From Pseudomonas aylmerensis (GTDB lineage: Bacteria > Pseudomonadota > Gammaproteobacteria > Pseudomonadales > Pseudomonadaceae): DNA of 64,000 nt. The translations under genes and the position numbers were made by a program. Every line of letters starts with the position of its first letter. Within the stretch, counting starts at the first letter, position 1. The notes beneath the pieces were generated by a model. It searched no databases. It was given only the letters and a program-made list of their open reading frames with translations, and had not been told where the DNA came from. The stretch is from positions 124,001 through 188,000 of the forward strand of contig NZ_MAUE01000013.1 in the NCBI RefSeq assembly GCF_001702265.1, written 5' to 3'. Of this stretch, positions 26,927 to 35,207 are shown in pieces.

Positions 26927-29572
26927 TCAACCGGTGTTGCGTAAACCGGCGGCGATACCGGCCACAGACACCAGCAGCGCCTGTTCCAGAGGGCTGTCCT
27001 GCGCCGCTTCCTGCTGGCGCGAGCGCGCCAGCAACTCAGCCTGCAGCAGGTGCAGGGGGTCAAGGTAGGTGTTGCGCAGGCGGATGAACTCCAGGGTGTC
27101 GGGGCTATGGGCCAACAGTTGCGACTGGCCGGTCAGGCCAAGCACCACCGTGCACGCCTGCGACAATAGGTCGCGTAAGTGCGCGCCCAATGGCAACAGG
27201 TCCGGCTGCACCAGGCGCTCGTCATACAGCCGCGCAATGTCGGCATCCGCCTTGGCCAGGACCATTTCGAGCATGTCGATGCGGGTCCGGAAGAACGGCC
27301 ACTGCTCACGCATCTGCCCGAGCAGCTCGCCTTCGCCACGTTCCAGCGCCTTGCTCAACGCAGCTTCCCAGCCGAGCCATGCCGGCAGCATCAGGCGGGT
27401 CTGGGTCCAGCCGAAGATCCACGGGATGGCGCGCAGGCTTTCGATGCCACCGGCACGACGCTTGGCCGGACGACTGCCGAGGGGCAAGCGACCGAGCTCC
27501 TGCTCCGGTGTGGATTGGCGGAAATACTCGACGAATTGCGGATTTTCCCGCACCACCGCGCGGTAAGCGCTGACACCATCCGCCGCCAATTCGTCCATCA
27601 AATGGCGCCAGGCCGGTTCCGGCGGAGGCGGCGGCAACAGCGTCGCTTCCAACACCGCCGCCAGGTAAAGATTGAGGTTCTGCTCAGCAATGTCCGGCAG
27701 GCCGAATTTGAAACGGATCATTTCGCCTTGTTCAGTGGTACGGAAACGCCCCGCCACCGACCCCGGCGGCTGCGACAGGATCGCCGCGTGAGCCGGGCCG
27801 CCACCGCGCCCGACCGTGCCGCCACGGCCATGGAACAACAGCAGTTCCACCTGTTGCTCGCGGCAGATATCCACCAGGCGTTCCTGCGCCCGGTACTGCG
27901 CCCAGGCTGCGGCGGTGGTGCCGGCGTCCTTGGCCGAGTCCGAATAGCCGATCATCACTTCCTGCGGGCCCTGTAAACGGGCGCGGTAGCCCGGCAGTTG
28001 CAGCAGGCGTTCCATCACCGGCCCGGCGTTATCCAGGTCAGCCAGGGTTTCGAACAACGGCACCACGCGCATCGGCCGTTGCACGCCCGACTCTTTCAGC
28101 AACAGTTGCACCGCGAGTACGTCCGACGCGGCGCCGGCCATGGAGATGACGTAGGAACCCAGCGATGCTGCCGGCGCGGCGGCGATTTCCTTGCAGGTAT
28201 TCAACACCTCGGCCGTGTCCGCCGACGGTTTGAAATACCCCGGCAGCAGCGGGCGGCGATTGCCCAGCTCCTTGGTCAGGAAACTGATGCGCGCCTCTTC
28301 GTCCCAGTCTTCATAACGACCGAGGCCGAGGTAATCGGTGATTTCCGTCATGGCCGCCGAATGCCGGCTGGAGTCCTGGCGCACGTCCAGGCGCACCAGG
28401 AACAGACCAAAAGTCACCGCGCGGCGCAGGCAGTCGAGCAGCGGACCATCGGCGATCACGCCCATGCCGCATTCGTGCAGCGACTCGTAGCACAGCTCCA
28501 GCGGGTCGAGCAGGTCGCGGTTGTTTTGCAACACTTCGGCCGGCGCCGGGGTGCTGGTCGTCAATGAGGCATGCGCCCAACTGCGCGTGGCGCGCAGGCG
28601 TTCTCGCAATTGCTTGAGCAGCGCACGGTACGGTTCGACGCTGTCACCGACCTTGGCCTGCAACGCCGCGCTGGCGTGCTGCATCGACAATTCGGACGCC
28701 AGATGATCGATATCGCGCAGGTACAGATCGGCCGCCATCCAGCGCGCCAGCAGCAGTACTTCGCGGGTGACCGGCGCGGTGACATTCGGGTTGCCGTCGC
28801 GGTCGCCCCCCATCCACGATGCAAACCGAATCGGCGCCGCCTCCAGGGGCAAATGCAGGCCGGTAGCGGCATGCAAGGCCTGGTCAGCCTTGCGCAGATA
28901 ATTCGGGATGGCATGCCACAGAGAATGCTCGATCACCGCAAAGCCCCACTTGGCCTCGTCCACCGGCGTGGGACGAGTGCGGCGGATTTCTTCGGTGTGC
29001 CAGGCTTCGGCGATCAAGCGCTGCAGGCGCTGGCGGATCTGCTCGCGCTCGGCGGTGGTGAGGTCGCGGTGATCCTGCAATGCCAGCTGCGCGGCAATCG
29101 CATCGTATTTCTGGATCAGGGTGCGGCGCGCCACTTCGGTCGGGTGGGCGGTAAGGACCAGCTCGATCTCCAGGCGCCCCAACTGGCGGGCCAGGGACTC
29201 GTTGCTGTGGCCTTCGCTTTGCAGGCGCGCCAGCAACTCCGGCAGCACCCGGGATTCGAACGGTGCTGGTTGCGATTCATCACGCCGGTGAATCAGCTGG
29301 TACTGCTCGGCAATATTGGCCAGGTTGAGAAACTGGTTGAAGGCCCGCGCCACGGGCAGCAGTTCGTCTTCCTTCAACTGATTGAGGCTGGCGCTCAGTT
29401 CATCGCCCGCGGCTTTCTCCGCGGCCGCGCCACGCCGGTCGGCCTTGGCGCCCTTGCGGATCTGCTCGATCTTGTCGAGAAAATCATCGCCGTACTGCTC
29501 TCGAATGGTGTTGCCCAACAGCTCACCCAAGAGGTGAACATCCTCACGCAAGCGTGCATCGATATCACTCAT
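26927..29572 (-). CDS. ppc: phosphoenolpyruvate carboxylase
   Basis: This 881-aa enzyme carboxylates PEP to oxaloacetate to replenish the TCA cycle. Key segments are [13 protein letters not shown] (catalytic His), [13 protein letters not shown], and [19 protein letters not shown] (substrate loop), with [13 protein letters not shown] preceding it. The C-terminus ends in GLRNTG, the invariant Asn-Thr-Gly of the family. Length is normal. The gene is monocistronic between its own terminator and a divergent small gene at 29758. Confidence 0.97.
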   Translation of the reverse strand: MSDIDARLREDVHLLGELLGNTIREQYGDDFLDKIEQIRKGAKADRRGAAAEKAAGDELSASLNQLKEDELLPVARAFNQFLNLANIAEQYQLIHRRDESQPAPFESRVLPELLARLQSEGHSNESLARQLGRLEIELVLTAHPTEVARRTLIQKYDAIAAQLALQDHRDLTTAEREQIRQRLQRLIAEAWHTEEIRRTRPTPVDEAKWGFAVIEHSLWHAIPNYLRKADQALHAATGLHLPLEAAPIRFASWMGGDRDGNPNVTAPVTREVLLLARWMAADLYLRDIDHLASELSMQHASAALQAKVGDSVEPYRALLKQLRERLRATRSWAHASLTTSTPAPAEVLQNNRDLLDPLELCYESLHECGMGVIADGPLLDCLRRAVTFGLFLVRLDVRQDSSRHSAAMTEITDYLGLGRYEDWDEEARISFLTKELGNRRPLLPGYFKPSADTAEVLNTCKEIAAAPAASLGSYVISMAGAASDVLAVQLLLKESGVQRPMRVVPLFETLADLDNAGPVMERLLQLPGYRARLQGPQEVMIGYSDSAKDAGTTAAAWAQYRAQERLVDICREQQVELLLFHGRGGTVGRGGGPAHAAILSQPPGSVAGRFRTTEQGEMIRFKFGLPDIAEQNLNLYLAAVLEATLLPPPPPEPAWRHLMDELAADGVSAYRAVVRENPQFVEYFRQSTPEQELGRLPLGSRPAKRRAGGIESLRAIPWIFGWTQTRLMLPAWLGWEAALSKALERGEGELLGQMREQWPFFRTRIDMLEMVLAKADADIARLYDERLVQPDLLPLGAHLRDLLSQACTVVLGLTGQSQLLAHSPDTLEFIRLRNTYLDPLHLLQAELLARSRQQEAAQDSPLEQALLVSVAGIAAGLRNTG

Positions 29573-29757
29573 CAGCCAATCTCCAGCCAGAAATCCGGGA
29601 CGCGCAGGTTTTCCAGAGTGCCGCCAGCATCGGTTTATGACAAGGCTTTAAACCTTGTGACTTGCAGCTAGTCTCAACTGTGAGTCGCCTGCGTTCATCC
29701 ACGCACGCGGCTGGACACTCATCACCGCCTGCCATCGCGGGCTTTATTGAGGTTGCC

Positions 29758-30102
29758 ATGAAAATCCGAGAACTGGCCCAGCATTGGGAAGAGAACGCCA
29801 AGGGTCGCTTGACCAAGACCGAGTACGCCATCCATCTGGATGTGGAGTCCGCCGCAAGGCTGGCGGCCATCGCGGAAATGTACCCCAAGCGCCATACCGA
29901 AGAACTGCTCGGCGAGCTGATCGGCGCCGCCCTCGAAGAGCTGGAAGCCAGCTTTCCCTATATCAAGGGACAACAGGTGGTTGCCACCGATGAAGAGGGC
30001 GACCCGCTCTACGAAGACGTCGGCCCTACCCCACGTTTCCTGACGCTGTCGCGACGCTATCTGCACGATATGTCGAGCAGTTCGGACGAGCAGAAACACT
30101 GA
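29758..30102 (+). CDS. conserved hypothetical protein (114 aa)
   Basis: This is a cytoplasmic, acidic protein with no signal or membrane helix. It begins MKIRELAQHWEENAKGRLTK; the middle, HTEELLGELIGAALEELEAS, is strongly helical. The sequence YAIHLDVESAARLAAIAEMYP followed by a helix is reminiscent of a small ribbon-helix-helix DNA-binding unit, but I cannot confirm this. TTGAGGTTGCC at 29747-29757 is the ribosome site. It is divergent from ppc, an arrangement also recalled in P. aeruginosa. A GC-rich stem CGGGCCC / GGGCCCG near 30128-30147 follows it and probably terminates it. Confidence 0.7.
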   Translation: MKIRELAQHWEENAKGRLTKTEYAIHLDVESAARLAAIAEMYPKRHTEELLGELIGAALEELEASFPYIKGQQVVATDEEGDPLYEDVGPTPRFLTLSRRYLHDMSSSSDEQKH

Positions 30103-30376
30103 CCCCACCCCCTTCTCCCCCTTGTGATCCGGGCCCTTCACGGGCCCGACCTACCTCCGCGCGCGGCAAAAGTTCCAAGTTTTTCAGGCTGACCATTCAG
30201 TCAGTTATTTTTTTAGGCAAATCGCCATCTCTTCTGAACTTTTGAAAAAAGCCTCCGGTCACAGCCAGTAAGCCATCACTTGGAACGGCCGTTTGAAAGG
30301 GCTTTTCGTGCTTTACCGCCGGGCCCCACACCGCTGACCAGTGACATGGATTTTGATGTTTTTCAGGAGTTACCCA

Positions 30377-30802
30377 ATGGAGTTGAAGACGATGAAGACC
30401 AGCACTGCCAAATCCTCGTTTAACCATCTGCGCGGGCTCAAGTTGGCCGCGCTGGCAATCGGCACCAGCTTCGTTTTGGCTGGCTGCGCCGGCAACCCGC
30501 CGACCGAGCAGTACGCAGTTACCCAATCGGCGGTGAACAGCGCTGTCAGCGCCGGCGGCACCGAGTACGCAGCCGTAGAAATGAAGTCGGCTCAGGACAA
30601 GCTCAAGCAAGCCGAGATTGCCATGCACGACAAGAACTACGACGAAGCCCGTCGCCTGGCTGAACAAGCCGAGTGGGACGCTCGCGTCGCTGAGCGTAAA
30701 GCCCAGGCCGCCAAAGCCGAACAGGCTGTGAAGGACTCCCAGAAAGCTGTTCAGGAGCTGCGTCAGGAAGGCATGCGCCCGGCTGTTATCAAGCAGCAAT
30801 AA
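30377..30802 (+). CDS. DUF4398 lipoprotein
   Basis: The 141-aa product carries a lipoprotein signal with lipobox VLAGCAGNPP (Cys at about residue 36, after an unusually long basic N-terminus), then a DUF4398 helical domain: EYAAVEMKSAQDKLKQAEIA and DEARRLAEQAEWDARVAERK. The second half is a charged coiled coil. CAGGAG at 30363-30368 supports the ATG at 30377. It is 55 bp before lptF and almost certainly co-transcribed; LptF itself begins with a related alanine-rich helical region. It probably sits in the outer membrane facing the periplasm. Confidence 0.85.
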   Translation: MELKTMKTSTAKSSFNHLRGLKLAALAIGTSFVLAGCAGNPPTEQYAVTQSAVNSAVSAGGTEYAAVEMKSAQDKLKQAEIAMHDKNYDEARRLAEQAEWDARVAERKAQAAKAEQAVKDSQKAVQELRQEGMRPAVIKQQ

Positions 30803-30857
30803 GCCGCCGCCCCTGATTGCAATGCACCCGATATCGAATTGAAAGGACGACACGACT

Positions 30858-31643
30858 ATGCGTAAACAATTGATGATCCCTGCCCTGCTGGCGATGAGCG
30901 TTGCCTTGGCGGCGTGCTCCACCCCGCCGAACGCGAACCTGGAAAATGCACGGACCAACTTCTCGGCCCTGCAAGCCAACCCGAATGCCACCAAGGTAGC
31001 GGCGCTGGAAACCAAGGACGCCCAGGACTGGCTGGACAAGGCTGACAAGGCCTACCGCGACAAGGAAGACCAGAAGAAAGTCGACCAGCTGGCCTACCTG
31101 ACCAACCAGCGCGTTGAAGTGGCGAAAGACACCATCGTGCTGCGCGAATCCGAAGCCAAGCTGAAAAACGCCGGCGACGAACGTGCTCGCGCCCTGCTGC
31201 AAGCCCGTGACGCGCAGATCAAGCAACTGCAGGACAGCCTGAATGCCAAGCAGACCGATCGCGGTACGCTGGTCACTTTCGGTGACGTGCTGTTTGCCAC
31301 CAACAAGTCCGACCTGAAATCCAGCGGCCTGGTGAACATCACCAAGCTGGCGCAGTTCCTGCGCGACAACCCGGACCGCAAAGTGATCGTCGAAGGCTAC
31401 ACCGACAGCACCGGTTCCGACTCGTACAACCAGAGCCTGTCCGAGCGTCGTGCGGCTTCCGTGCAGCGTGCACTGGCTCAGCAAGGCGTGGACATCTCGC
31501 GCATCGTGACCCAGGGCTATGGCAAGGAATACCCGGTTGCCGATAACAGCAGCGTATCGGGCCGTGCCATGAACCGCCGCGTCGAAGTGACCATCTCCAA
31601 CGACAACCAGCCAGTCAAACCACGTTCGTCCGTCGCGAACTGA
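30858..31643 (+). CDS. lptF: OmpA-family outer-membrane lipoprotein LptF
   Basis: This 261-aa lipoprotein has lipobox SVALAACSTPP, Cys at about residue 21. Residues 30-130 are helical and charged, and 135-250 form an OmpA peptidoglycan-binding domain: TLVTFGDVLFATNKSDLKSS, then VEGYTDSTGSDSYNQSLSERRA and NRRVEVTIS. The arginine and aspartate residues that bind diaminopimelate are in place. The P. aeruginosa counterpart LptF (lipotoxin F) is linked to envelope stress survival. The ribosome site is GAAAGGACG at 30840-30848. Confidence 0.88.
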   Translation: MRKQLMIPALLAMSVALAACSTPPNANLENARTNFSALQANPNATKVAALETKDAQDWLDKADKAYRDKEDQKKVDQLAYLTNQRVEVAKDTIVLRESEAKLKNAGDERARALLQARDAQIKQLQDSLNAKQTDRGTLVTFGDVLFATNKSDLKSSGLVNITKLAQFLRDNPDRKVIVEGYTDSTGSDSYNQSLSERRAASVQRALAQQGVDISRIVTQGYGKEYPVADNSSVSGRAMNRRVEVTISNDNQPVKPRSSVAN

Positions 31644-31666
31644 TGGCCTGATGCTGGATAAAAAAA

Positions 31667-31682
31667 CCCACCTTACGGTGGG
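31667..31682. terminator. bidirectional terminator after lptF
   Basis: The stem CCCACC / GGTGGG with a TTAC loop is flanked by A6 on the left and T4 on the right, so it can end lptF as well as the convergent minus-strand ORF at 31688. Confidence 0.85.
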
Positions 31683-31687
31683 TTTTC

Positions 31688-31882
31688 TTATGGATTGCCA
31701 AACTGGATAGGACGGTGTGTGTCCTCGTCCGGCATCTTCATCTTCTGGTCCTGTTTCTGGTCCTGTGCAGTCCGCCGCTCAAGATCTACATGGCACCGGC
31801 TCATATTCAGCAGGTTGCGAAATGCCTGACTTTCAGGATTTGCCGGATGTACGGGAGGTACAGGATTTGCAATTATCGCCAC
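31688..31882 (-). CDS. small hrp-box-controlled protein, candidate type III secretion substrate (64 aa)
   Basis: I recognise no family. The frame opens with a GTG at 31882, 35 nt past an exact HrpL-type promoter, and ends just before the lptF terminator. The N-terminal stretch is AIIANPVPPVHPANP after the initiator: Ile at positions 3 and 4, Pro/Asn-rich, no acidic residue before position 17. These are common traits of type III secretion signals. The C-terminal half is very polar and charged (RRTAQDQKQDQKMKMPDED). The ribosome site is weak (CGAGAAA). An ATG at 31801 would give only 38 aa. Coding status rests on promoter, terminator and N-terminal composition. Confidence 0.45.
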   Translation of the reverse strand: MAIIANPVPPVHPANPESQAFRNLLNMSRCHVDLERRTAQDQKQDQKMKMPDEDTHRPIQFGNP

Positions 31883-31917
31883 TTTCTCGGCCCTGATCTG
31901 AGTAAGTTACACCGCTT

Positions 31918-31945
31918 TGTGTGGCGCCTTACGCGATATGGTTCC
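31918..31945 (-). promoter_or_regulatory. hrp box (HrpL-type ECF sigma promoter) 2
   Basis: On the minus strand the sequence is GGAACC, 15 bases, CCACACA, an exact HrpL consensus. It is followed after 35 nt by the GTG of the 64-aa ORF. It sits 43 bp downstream of the terminator of the harpin-like gene. Confidence 0.85.
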
Positions 31946-31988
31946 AAAAAATCTTGGCTCAGCATTATCGTTCGGTCGTTGACCAAAT

Positions 31989-32007
31989 CCCGCCCATGGC
32001 GGGCGGG
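31989..32007 (-). terminator. terminator after the harpin-like gene
   Basis: The stem CCCGCCC / GGGCGGG with loop ATGGC is followed on the minus strand by ATTTGG. It lies 17 bp past the stop of the 115-aa protein gene and separates it from the second hrp-box unit. Confidence 0.7.
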
Positions 32008-32024
32008 CTTTGCAGAGATGGCAA

Positions 32025-32372
32025 TCAGCCGCCGACTTTGCTGGAACCCTGGTAGTCGGGCGACTGGATTTGGCCGCCGCCCTGTGAGCCACCTTGACTG
32101 TCTTGTGAGCCCTGGCCATTTTGTGCACCTTCACCGCCCTGAGCACCTTGAGCCTTTTCTGCAAGCAGTTTCTTCAGTAGCTTCTCCAGCTCTTCAATGC
32201 TACCCCCGCCCCCAGCTCCACCGCTTCCCTGGCTGCCCTGGGAACCTTGTGACTGTTGCTTGATTTTGTTTTGTACGTCCTGAATCTGCTGATCAAGGCT
32301 TTGCTGGGGACCTTGGCCACCACCAATGCCTGACAAGCCCGTTGAACCCGATACACCGTTGATACCTGACAT
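32025..32372 (-). CDS. harpin-like Gly/Ser/Gln-rich protein (115 aa), candidate type III-secreted
   Basis: The protein has no cysteine and is dominated by Gly, Ser and Gln, including SQGSQGSQGS and GGAGGGGS. Two amphipathic helices stand out: SLDQQIQDVQNKIKQQSQ (about 25-42) and SIEELEKLLKKLLAEKAQ (about 60-77). The first 26 residues lack acidic side chains. Small size, glycine richness, absence of Cys and helix-glycine-helix layout match harpins such as Xanthomonas Hpa1, and an exact hrp box precedes it. FlxA-like proteins are the alternative. I start at the ATG at 32372, which has CTGGAG nine bases upstream; the earlier ATG at 32393 has no ribosome site. No direct sequence homolog is claimed. 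Confidence 0.7.
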   Translation of the reverse strand: MSGINGVSGSTGLSGIGGGQGPQQSLDQQIQDVQNKIKQQSQGSQGSQGSGGAGGGGSIEELEKLLKKLLAEKAQGAQGGEGAQNGQGSQDSQGGSQGGGQIQSPDYQGSSKVGG

Positions 32373-32402
32373 AAATGCAAACTCCAGACTCATTAATTAA
32401 AA

Positions 32403-32433
32403 AAGGACTGATCAGTCGCTCCGATCAGTCCTT
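32403..32433 (-). terminator. perfect 11-bp hairpin with T-run between hrp box 3 and the harpin-like gene
   Basis: AAGGACTGATC / GATCAGTCCTT pair perfectly around nine bases, and the minus strand continues TTTT before AATTAATG. It looks like a rho-independent terminator for the upstream hydrolase operon, yet it begins only two bases after the hrp box and so falls in the leader of the next gene. Confidence 0.8.
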
Positions 32434-32435
32434 AG

Positions 32436-32463
32436 TCTGTGGCGGGTAAATAAAGATGGTTCC
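32436..32463 (-). promoter_or_regulatory. hrp box (HrpL-type ECF sigma promoter) 3
   Basis: On the minus strand the sequence is GGAACC, 15 bases, CCACAGA, an exact HrpL consensus. The harpin-like gene starts 64 nt downstream, with a hairpin between them. Confidence 0.88.
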
Positions 32464-32542
32464 GGTCAGCAACGGGTCGCACATGCAGCAAGGGACTAAT
32501 CGCCAGGTTCAATGGCGTTTTCCCACGGGGCGATGTGCCAGC

Positions 32543-32869
32543 TCACTGCTGCAGTTGCGGGGTTTCCTGGCCCAGGCAACGTACCGCCTGCTTCTTGTTA
32601 TTGACCAGCACGCCACTCAAGCCTTTTTGCTCGGTGTCGAACATCACCAGCACGCCGTCGACGCACTGCGCCACCTGCGCGGCCGGGGTCAGCGAGATCT
32701 TGTAGTCTTCGCCGGGCACGGTCTTGAGCAGGGTGAAATCGCTGAGCAGCAGCGCATCTTCCGGCTTGGCGAAGTGCAGGTAGCCGTAGTACCACAGGCA
32801 GCCGACAGTACCGATGATGGTGCCGATGCCGGTGAGGATCAGCGGGATCATGTTGCGTTCTTCGCTCAT
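32543..32869 (-). CDS. small inner-membrane hypothetical protein (108 aa)
   Basis: The N-terminal region MIPLILTGIGTIIGTVGCLWYYGYL is one membrane helix; the remaining 75 residues form a soluble domain with two cysteines (AAQVAQCVDG and AVRCLGQE) that could form a disulfide if the domain is periplasmic. Its ATG overlaps the stop of the hydrolase gene by 4 nt (ATGA), so it is the second gene of that operon. I know no named function. Confidence 0.7.
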   Translation of the reverse strand: MSEERNMIPLILTGIGTIIGTVGCLWYYGYLHFAKPEDALLLSDFTLLKTVPGEDYKISLTPAAQVAQCVDGVLVMFDTEQKGLSGVLVNNKKQAVRCLGQETPQLQQ

Positions 32870-33771
32870 TGCGGGCTCTCTGATGAATCAACTTTAGAAT
32901 CGGGATAATTCGGGATTTCGCCCAGCCGACGCAGGCCGTTGAAGTGCTGCGGGTCATCCAGGTAACGCAGCATCACGGTTTGCCAGGTCTTGTCGGCAAA
33001 GGTCTGCACGTGGCCACCGCGCGTCAACTGCAACACCCGAGGTGGCGGCGCGGCCTGGTACAGGCGGATGCCGTTGGCCACCGGCACAATCGGGTCATCC
33101 AGGCTGTGGAACAGCAGCTTGGGCACACCGGTCAGTTGCGGCATGGCGCGGATCGCACTGTCGCCATCCGGCACCAGCCAGGACAACGGCACCTGAAACG
33201 GCCATGTTAACCAGGAGGTGCTCAGGGCGAATTGTCCTACGTCACGATAACTGGCGGGCACGCCGTCCAGCACCAGGGCCCTGAGCTGCGCCTGTCGTTC
33301 CGGGTGGGCCGCCAGGTAATGCACCGCCAGCGCGCCGCCGAGGCTTTGACCGAGGACGATCAGCGGCTGGCCCCGGGTCTCGGGGGCCTGGTCGAGCCAG
33401 CTGAAGGCAGCATCCATGTCCTGATAGACCGCCGGCAACGACGGCTTGCCCTGCGACAGCCCATAACCGCGATAGTCCAGCAGCAGCACCTGGTAGCCCT
33501 GCTCCGGCAACCACCAACTGCCACCCAGGTGCCAGGCCAGGTTGCCGCCGTTACCGTGCAGGTGCAGCACTGTGCCCTTGAGCGGCACGCCGGGCTTGGC
33601 CGGCAGCCACCAGGCATGCAGCTTGACCCCGTCGGCGGTGGTGACTGTGACGTCGCGGTAGTCCAGGTGGGCTTTTTCCGGCGTGAACGGCAGCCCGGGC
33701 TCGGGATAGAACAGCAGTGAGCTGCAGCCGTTCAATGTGAGTAGCAGGCATAGAATGCCGAGGATTCTCAT
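32866..33771 (-). CDS. alpha/beta hydrolase, lipoprotein
   Basis: The 301-aa product begins with a lipoprotein signal (CLLLTLNGCSS, Cys at residue 16). The hydrolase domain shows LHLHGNGGNLAWH (oxyanion loop), VLGQSLGGALAVH (nucleophile Ser in GQSLGG), HSLDDPIVPVANG (acid) and TRGGHVQTF (His), so the triad is complete. It probably acts on an ester or amide in the periplasm; the natural substrate is not known. Related proteins are often annotated as BEM46-like serine peptidases. It is coupled to the 108-aa membrane protein gene. Confidence 0.85.
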   Translation of the reverse strand: MRILGILCLLLTLNGCSSLLFYPEPGLPFTPEKAHLDYRDVTVTTADGVKLHAWWLPAKPGVPLKGTVLHLHGNGGNLAWHLGGSWWLPEQGYQVLLLDYRGYGLSQGKPSLPAVYQDMDAAFSWLDQAPETRGQPLIVLGQSLGGALAVHYLAAHPERQAQLRALVLDGVPASYRDVGQFALSTSWLTWPFQVPLSWLVPDGDSAIRAMPQLTGVPKLLFHSLDDPIVPVANGIRLYQAAPPPRVLQLTRGGHVQTFADKTWQTVMLRYLDDPQHFNGLRRLGEIPNYPDSKVDSSESPQ

Positions 33772-33824
33772 CCGTTGAAGCCTCGTGAGTAGTTAAACAA
33801 CACATCTGAATAACGCCGAAACCC

Positions 33825-33898
33825 TGTAGGAGCCGGCTTGCCGGCGATGCAGGCAACTCGGTCTCCTGCAGCCATCGCCGGCAAGCCGCCAACTACAG
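33825..33898. repeat. REP doublet
   Basis: Opposed arms TGTAGGAGCCGGCTTGCCGG and ATCGCCGGCAAGCCG with core CTCGGTCTCCTGCAG lie between the DUF1704 and hydrolase genes. The right arm has lost the usual GGCTCCTACA order and is degenerate. Confidence 0.8.
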
Positions 33899-33909
33899 CT
33901 AGATCGGTG

Positions 33910-35187
33910 TTAAAGGATATTCGAGTAATCCGCCTCGATCCGGTCCAGGCTCAAGTGGTTGAGGAAGTTGGAGAAGCACATCCACGCCGCCAGCGCATTC
34001 ATGTCGCGAAACTGCTCGGGCAGGTACTTGGGCGGCACCACCAGGCCCTCGTCCACCAGCTGGCGCAGGGTGCGCATGTCTTCCAGCGTGGTCTTGCCGC
34101 AGAACAGCAGCGGCACTTGTTCCAGCTTGCCCTTGCGCACGGCCAGCTGGATGTAGTTGTAGACCATGATAAAGCCTTTCAGGTAGGACAAGTCCTTGGT
34201 GAAAGGCAGACCGGTCGGCACCGAGCCACGGAATACGCGACTGGCGTTGCCGTAGCTTTCGGCCATCTCAAACCCCTGCTCACGGAAGAATTCGAACACC
34301 TGCAGGAAGTCGGCGCCCTCTTCCACCATGTGGATGGCGCGGGTGCGGTTGGTGAGCTTGCGCAGGCGGCTCGGGTAGGAGGCGAAGGTGATGATCTCCA
34401 TCAATATCGCCAGGCCTTCCTGGGTCACGGTGGACGACGGCGGGCCCTTGGACAGAAAGGTGCAGATCGGCTGGTTCTGGCCATTGAGCGTGGTGCCGAC
34501 GTGCACCAGGCCTTCATGCACTTCCAGCGCACGCACGTCGCGCTCGTTGAACATCGCGTCGGCGCGGATCTTGATGTAGTCGGCGCCCGCCGCTGCATCG
34601 GCGACGATACCGTCGGACTCGAACACGCGGATGGTCTCTTCGGCCTCGCCAAACACCCGGTTCAGGCGGGTTTGCAGCAGCGCCACGGCGTCCTTGGCGG
34701 TGAGGGTCTTGGCTTCGTCCTTGAGGTCGCCACGCCCGTCGATGTTGTTCAGGTAGTCGGAGAGCATCAGGCCCAGGTCCGCCAGGGTCGGGTCGCCGGC
34801 GTGAAAGGCATCGGAGGCGGCGCCGTACAGCTCCTGGGAGATCAGGCCAAAGTCCTCGGTGCCACGGGCCTCGAGCATGCGCACCACCATGCGGTACTCC
34901 TTGCACATGCGGCGCATGATCTGCCCCACCGGGCTGAACTGGCCGAGGCGGCGCGTGATGTCACGCTCGATGTTCTGGAACTCCAGCTTCACTGCGCTGG
35001 AATCGAACGACAGCGGCCGGTTGAGGTAATAGTCGCGGTCCACGGCGGGCAGTTCCTTGCCCTTGGCCTTGAGAAATCCCTGGCGAATGTTTTCGTCCCA
35101 TTTCACCGCGTCGAGGACGCGAATCGGTGTTTGCGCCAGCACAATGCGATCAGACAAGGTGCGTATCGTCTGCTGGTAATCGTCCAC
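33910..35187 (-). CDS. DUF1704/MATCAP-family protein (flavohemoglobin expression-modulating QEGLA protein)
   Basis: This 425-aa protein matches the family annotated as flavohemoglobin expression-modulating QEGLA motif proteins (DUF1704). EVHEGLVHVGTTLNG contains a HExxH zinc motif at about residues 243-247, and TQEGLAILMEII, 30-odd residues later, provides the QEGLA signature and a possible third ligand Glu. Eukaryotic DUF1704 proteins (MATCAP) are metallo tyrosine carboxypeptidases, so a peptidase role here is a fair inference. It is soluble, without signal peptide. The lipoprotein gene at 35208 lies 20 bp upstream on the same strand, so they may be co-transcribed. Confidence 0.85.
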   Translation of the reverse strand: MDDYQQTIRTLSDRIVLAQTPIRVLDAVKWDENIRQGFLKAKGKELPAVDRDYYLNRPLSFDSSAVKLEFQNIERDITRRLGQFSPVGQIMRRMCKEYRMVVRMLEARGTEDFGLISQELYGAASDAFHAGDPTLADLGLMLSDYLNNIDGRGDLKDEAKTLTAKDAVALLQTRLNRVFGEAEETIRVFESDGIVADAAAGADYIKIRADAMFNERDVRALEVHEGLVHVGTTLNGQNQPICTFLSKGPPSSTVTQEGLAILMEIITFASYPSRLRKLTNRTRAIHMVEEGADFLQVFEFFREQGFEMAESYGNASRVFRGSVPTGLPFTKDLSYLKGFIMVYNYIQLAVRKGKLEQVPLLFCGKTTLEDMRTLRQLVDEGLVVPPKYLPEQFRDMNALAAWMCFSNFLNHLSLDRIEADYSNIL

Positions 35188-35207
35188 CGCTACTTCCTCT
35201 TTAAACG

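Noticed and set aside
31715..32263. Plus-strand 182-codon frame across the lptF-harpin gap
   Set aside because: It runs against two hrp boxes and two terminators, starts without a ribosome site and has no recognisable domain.
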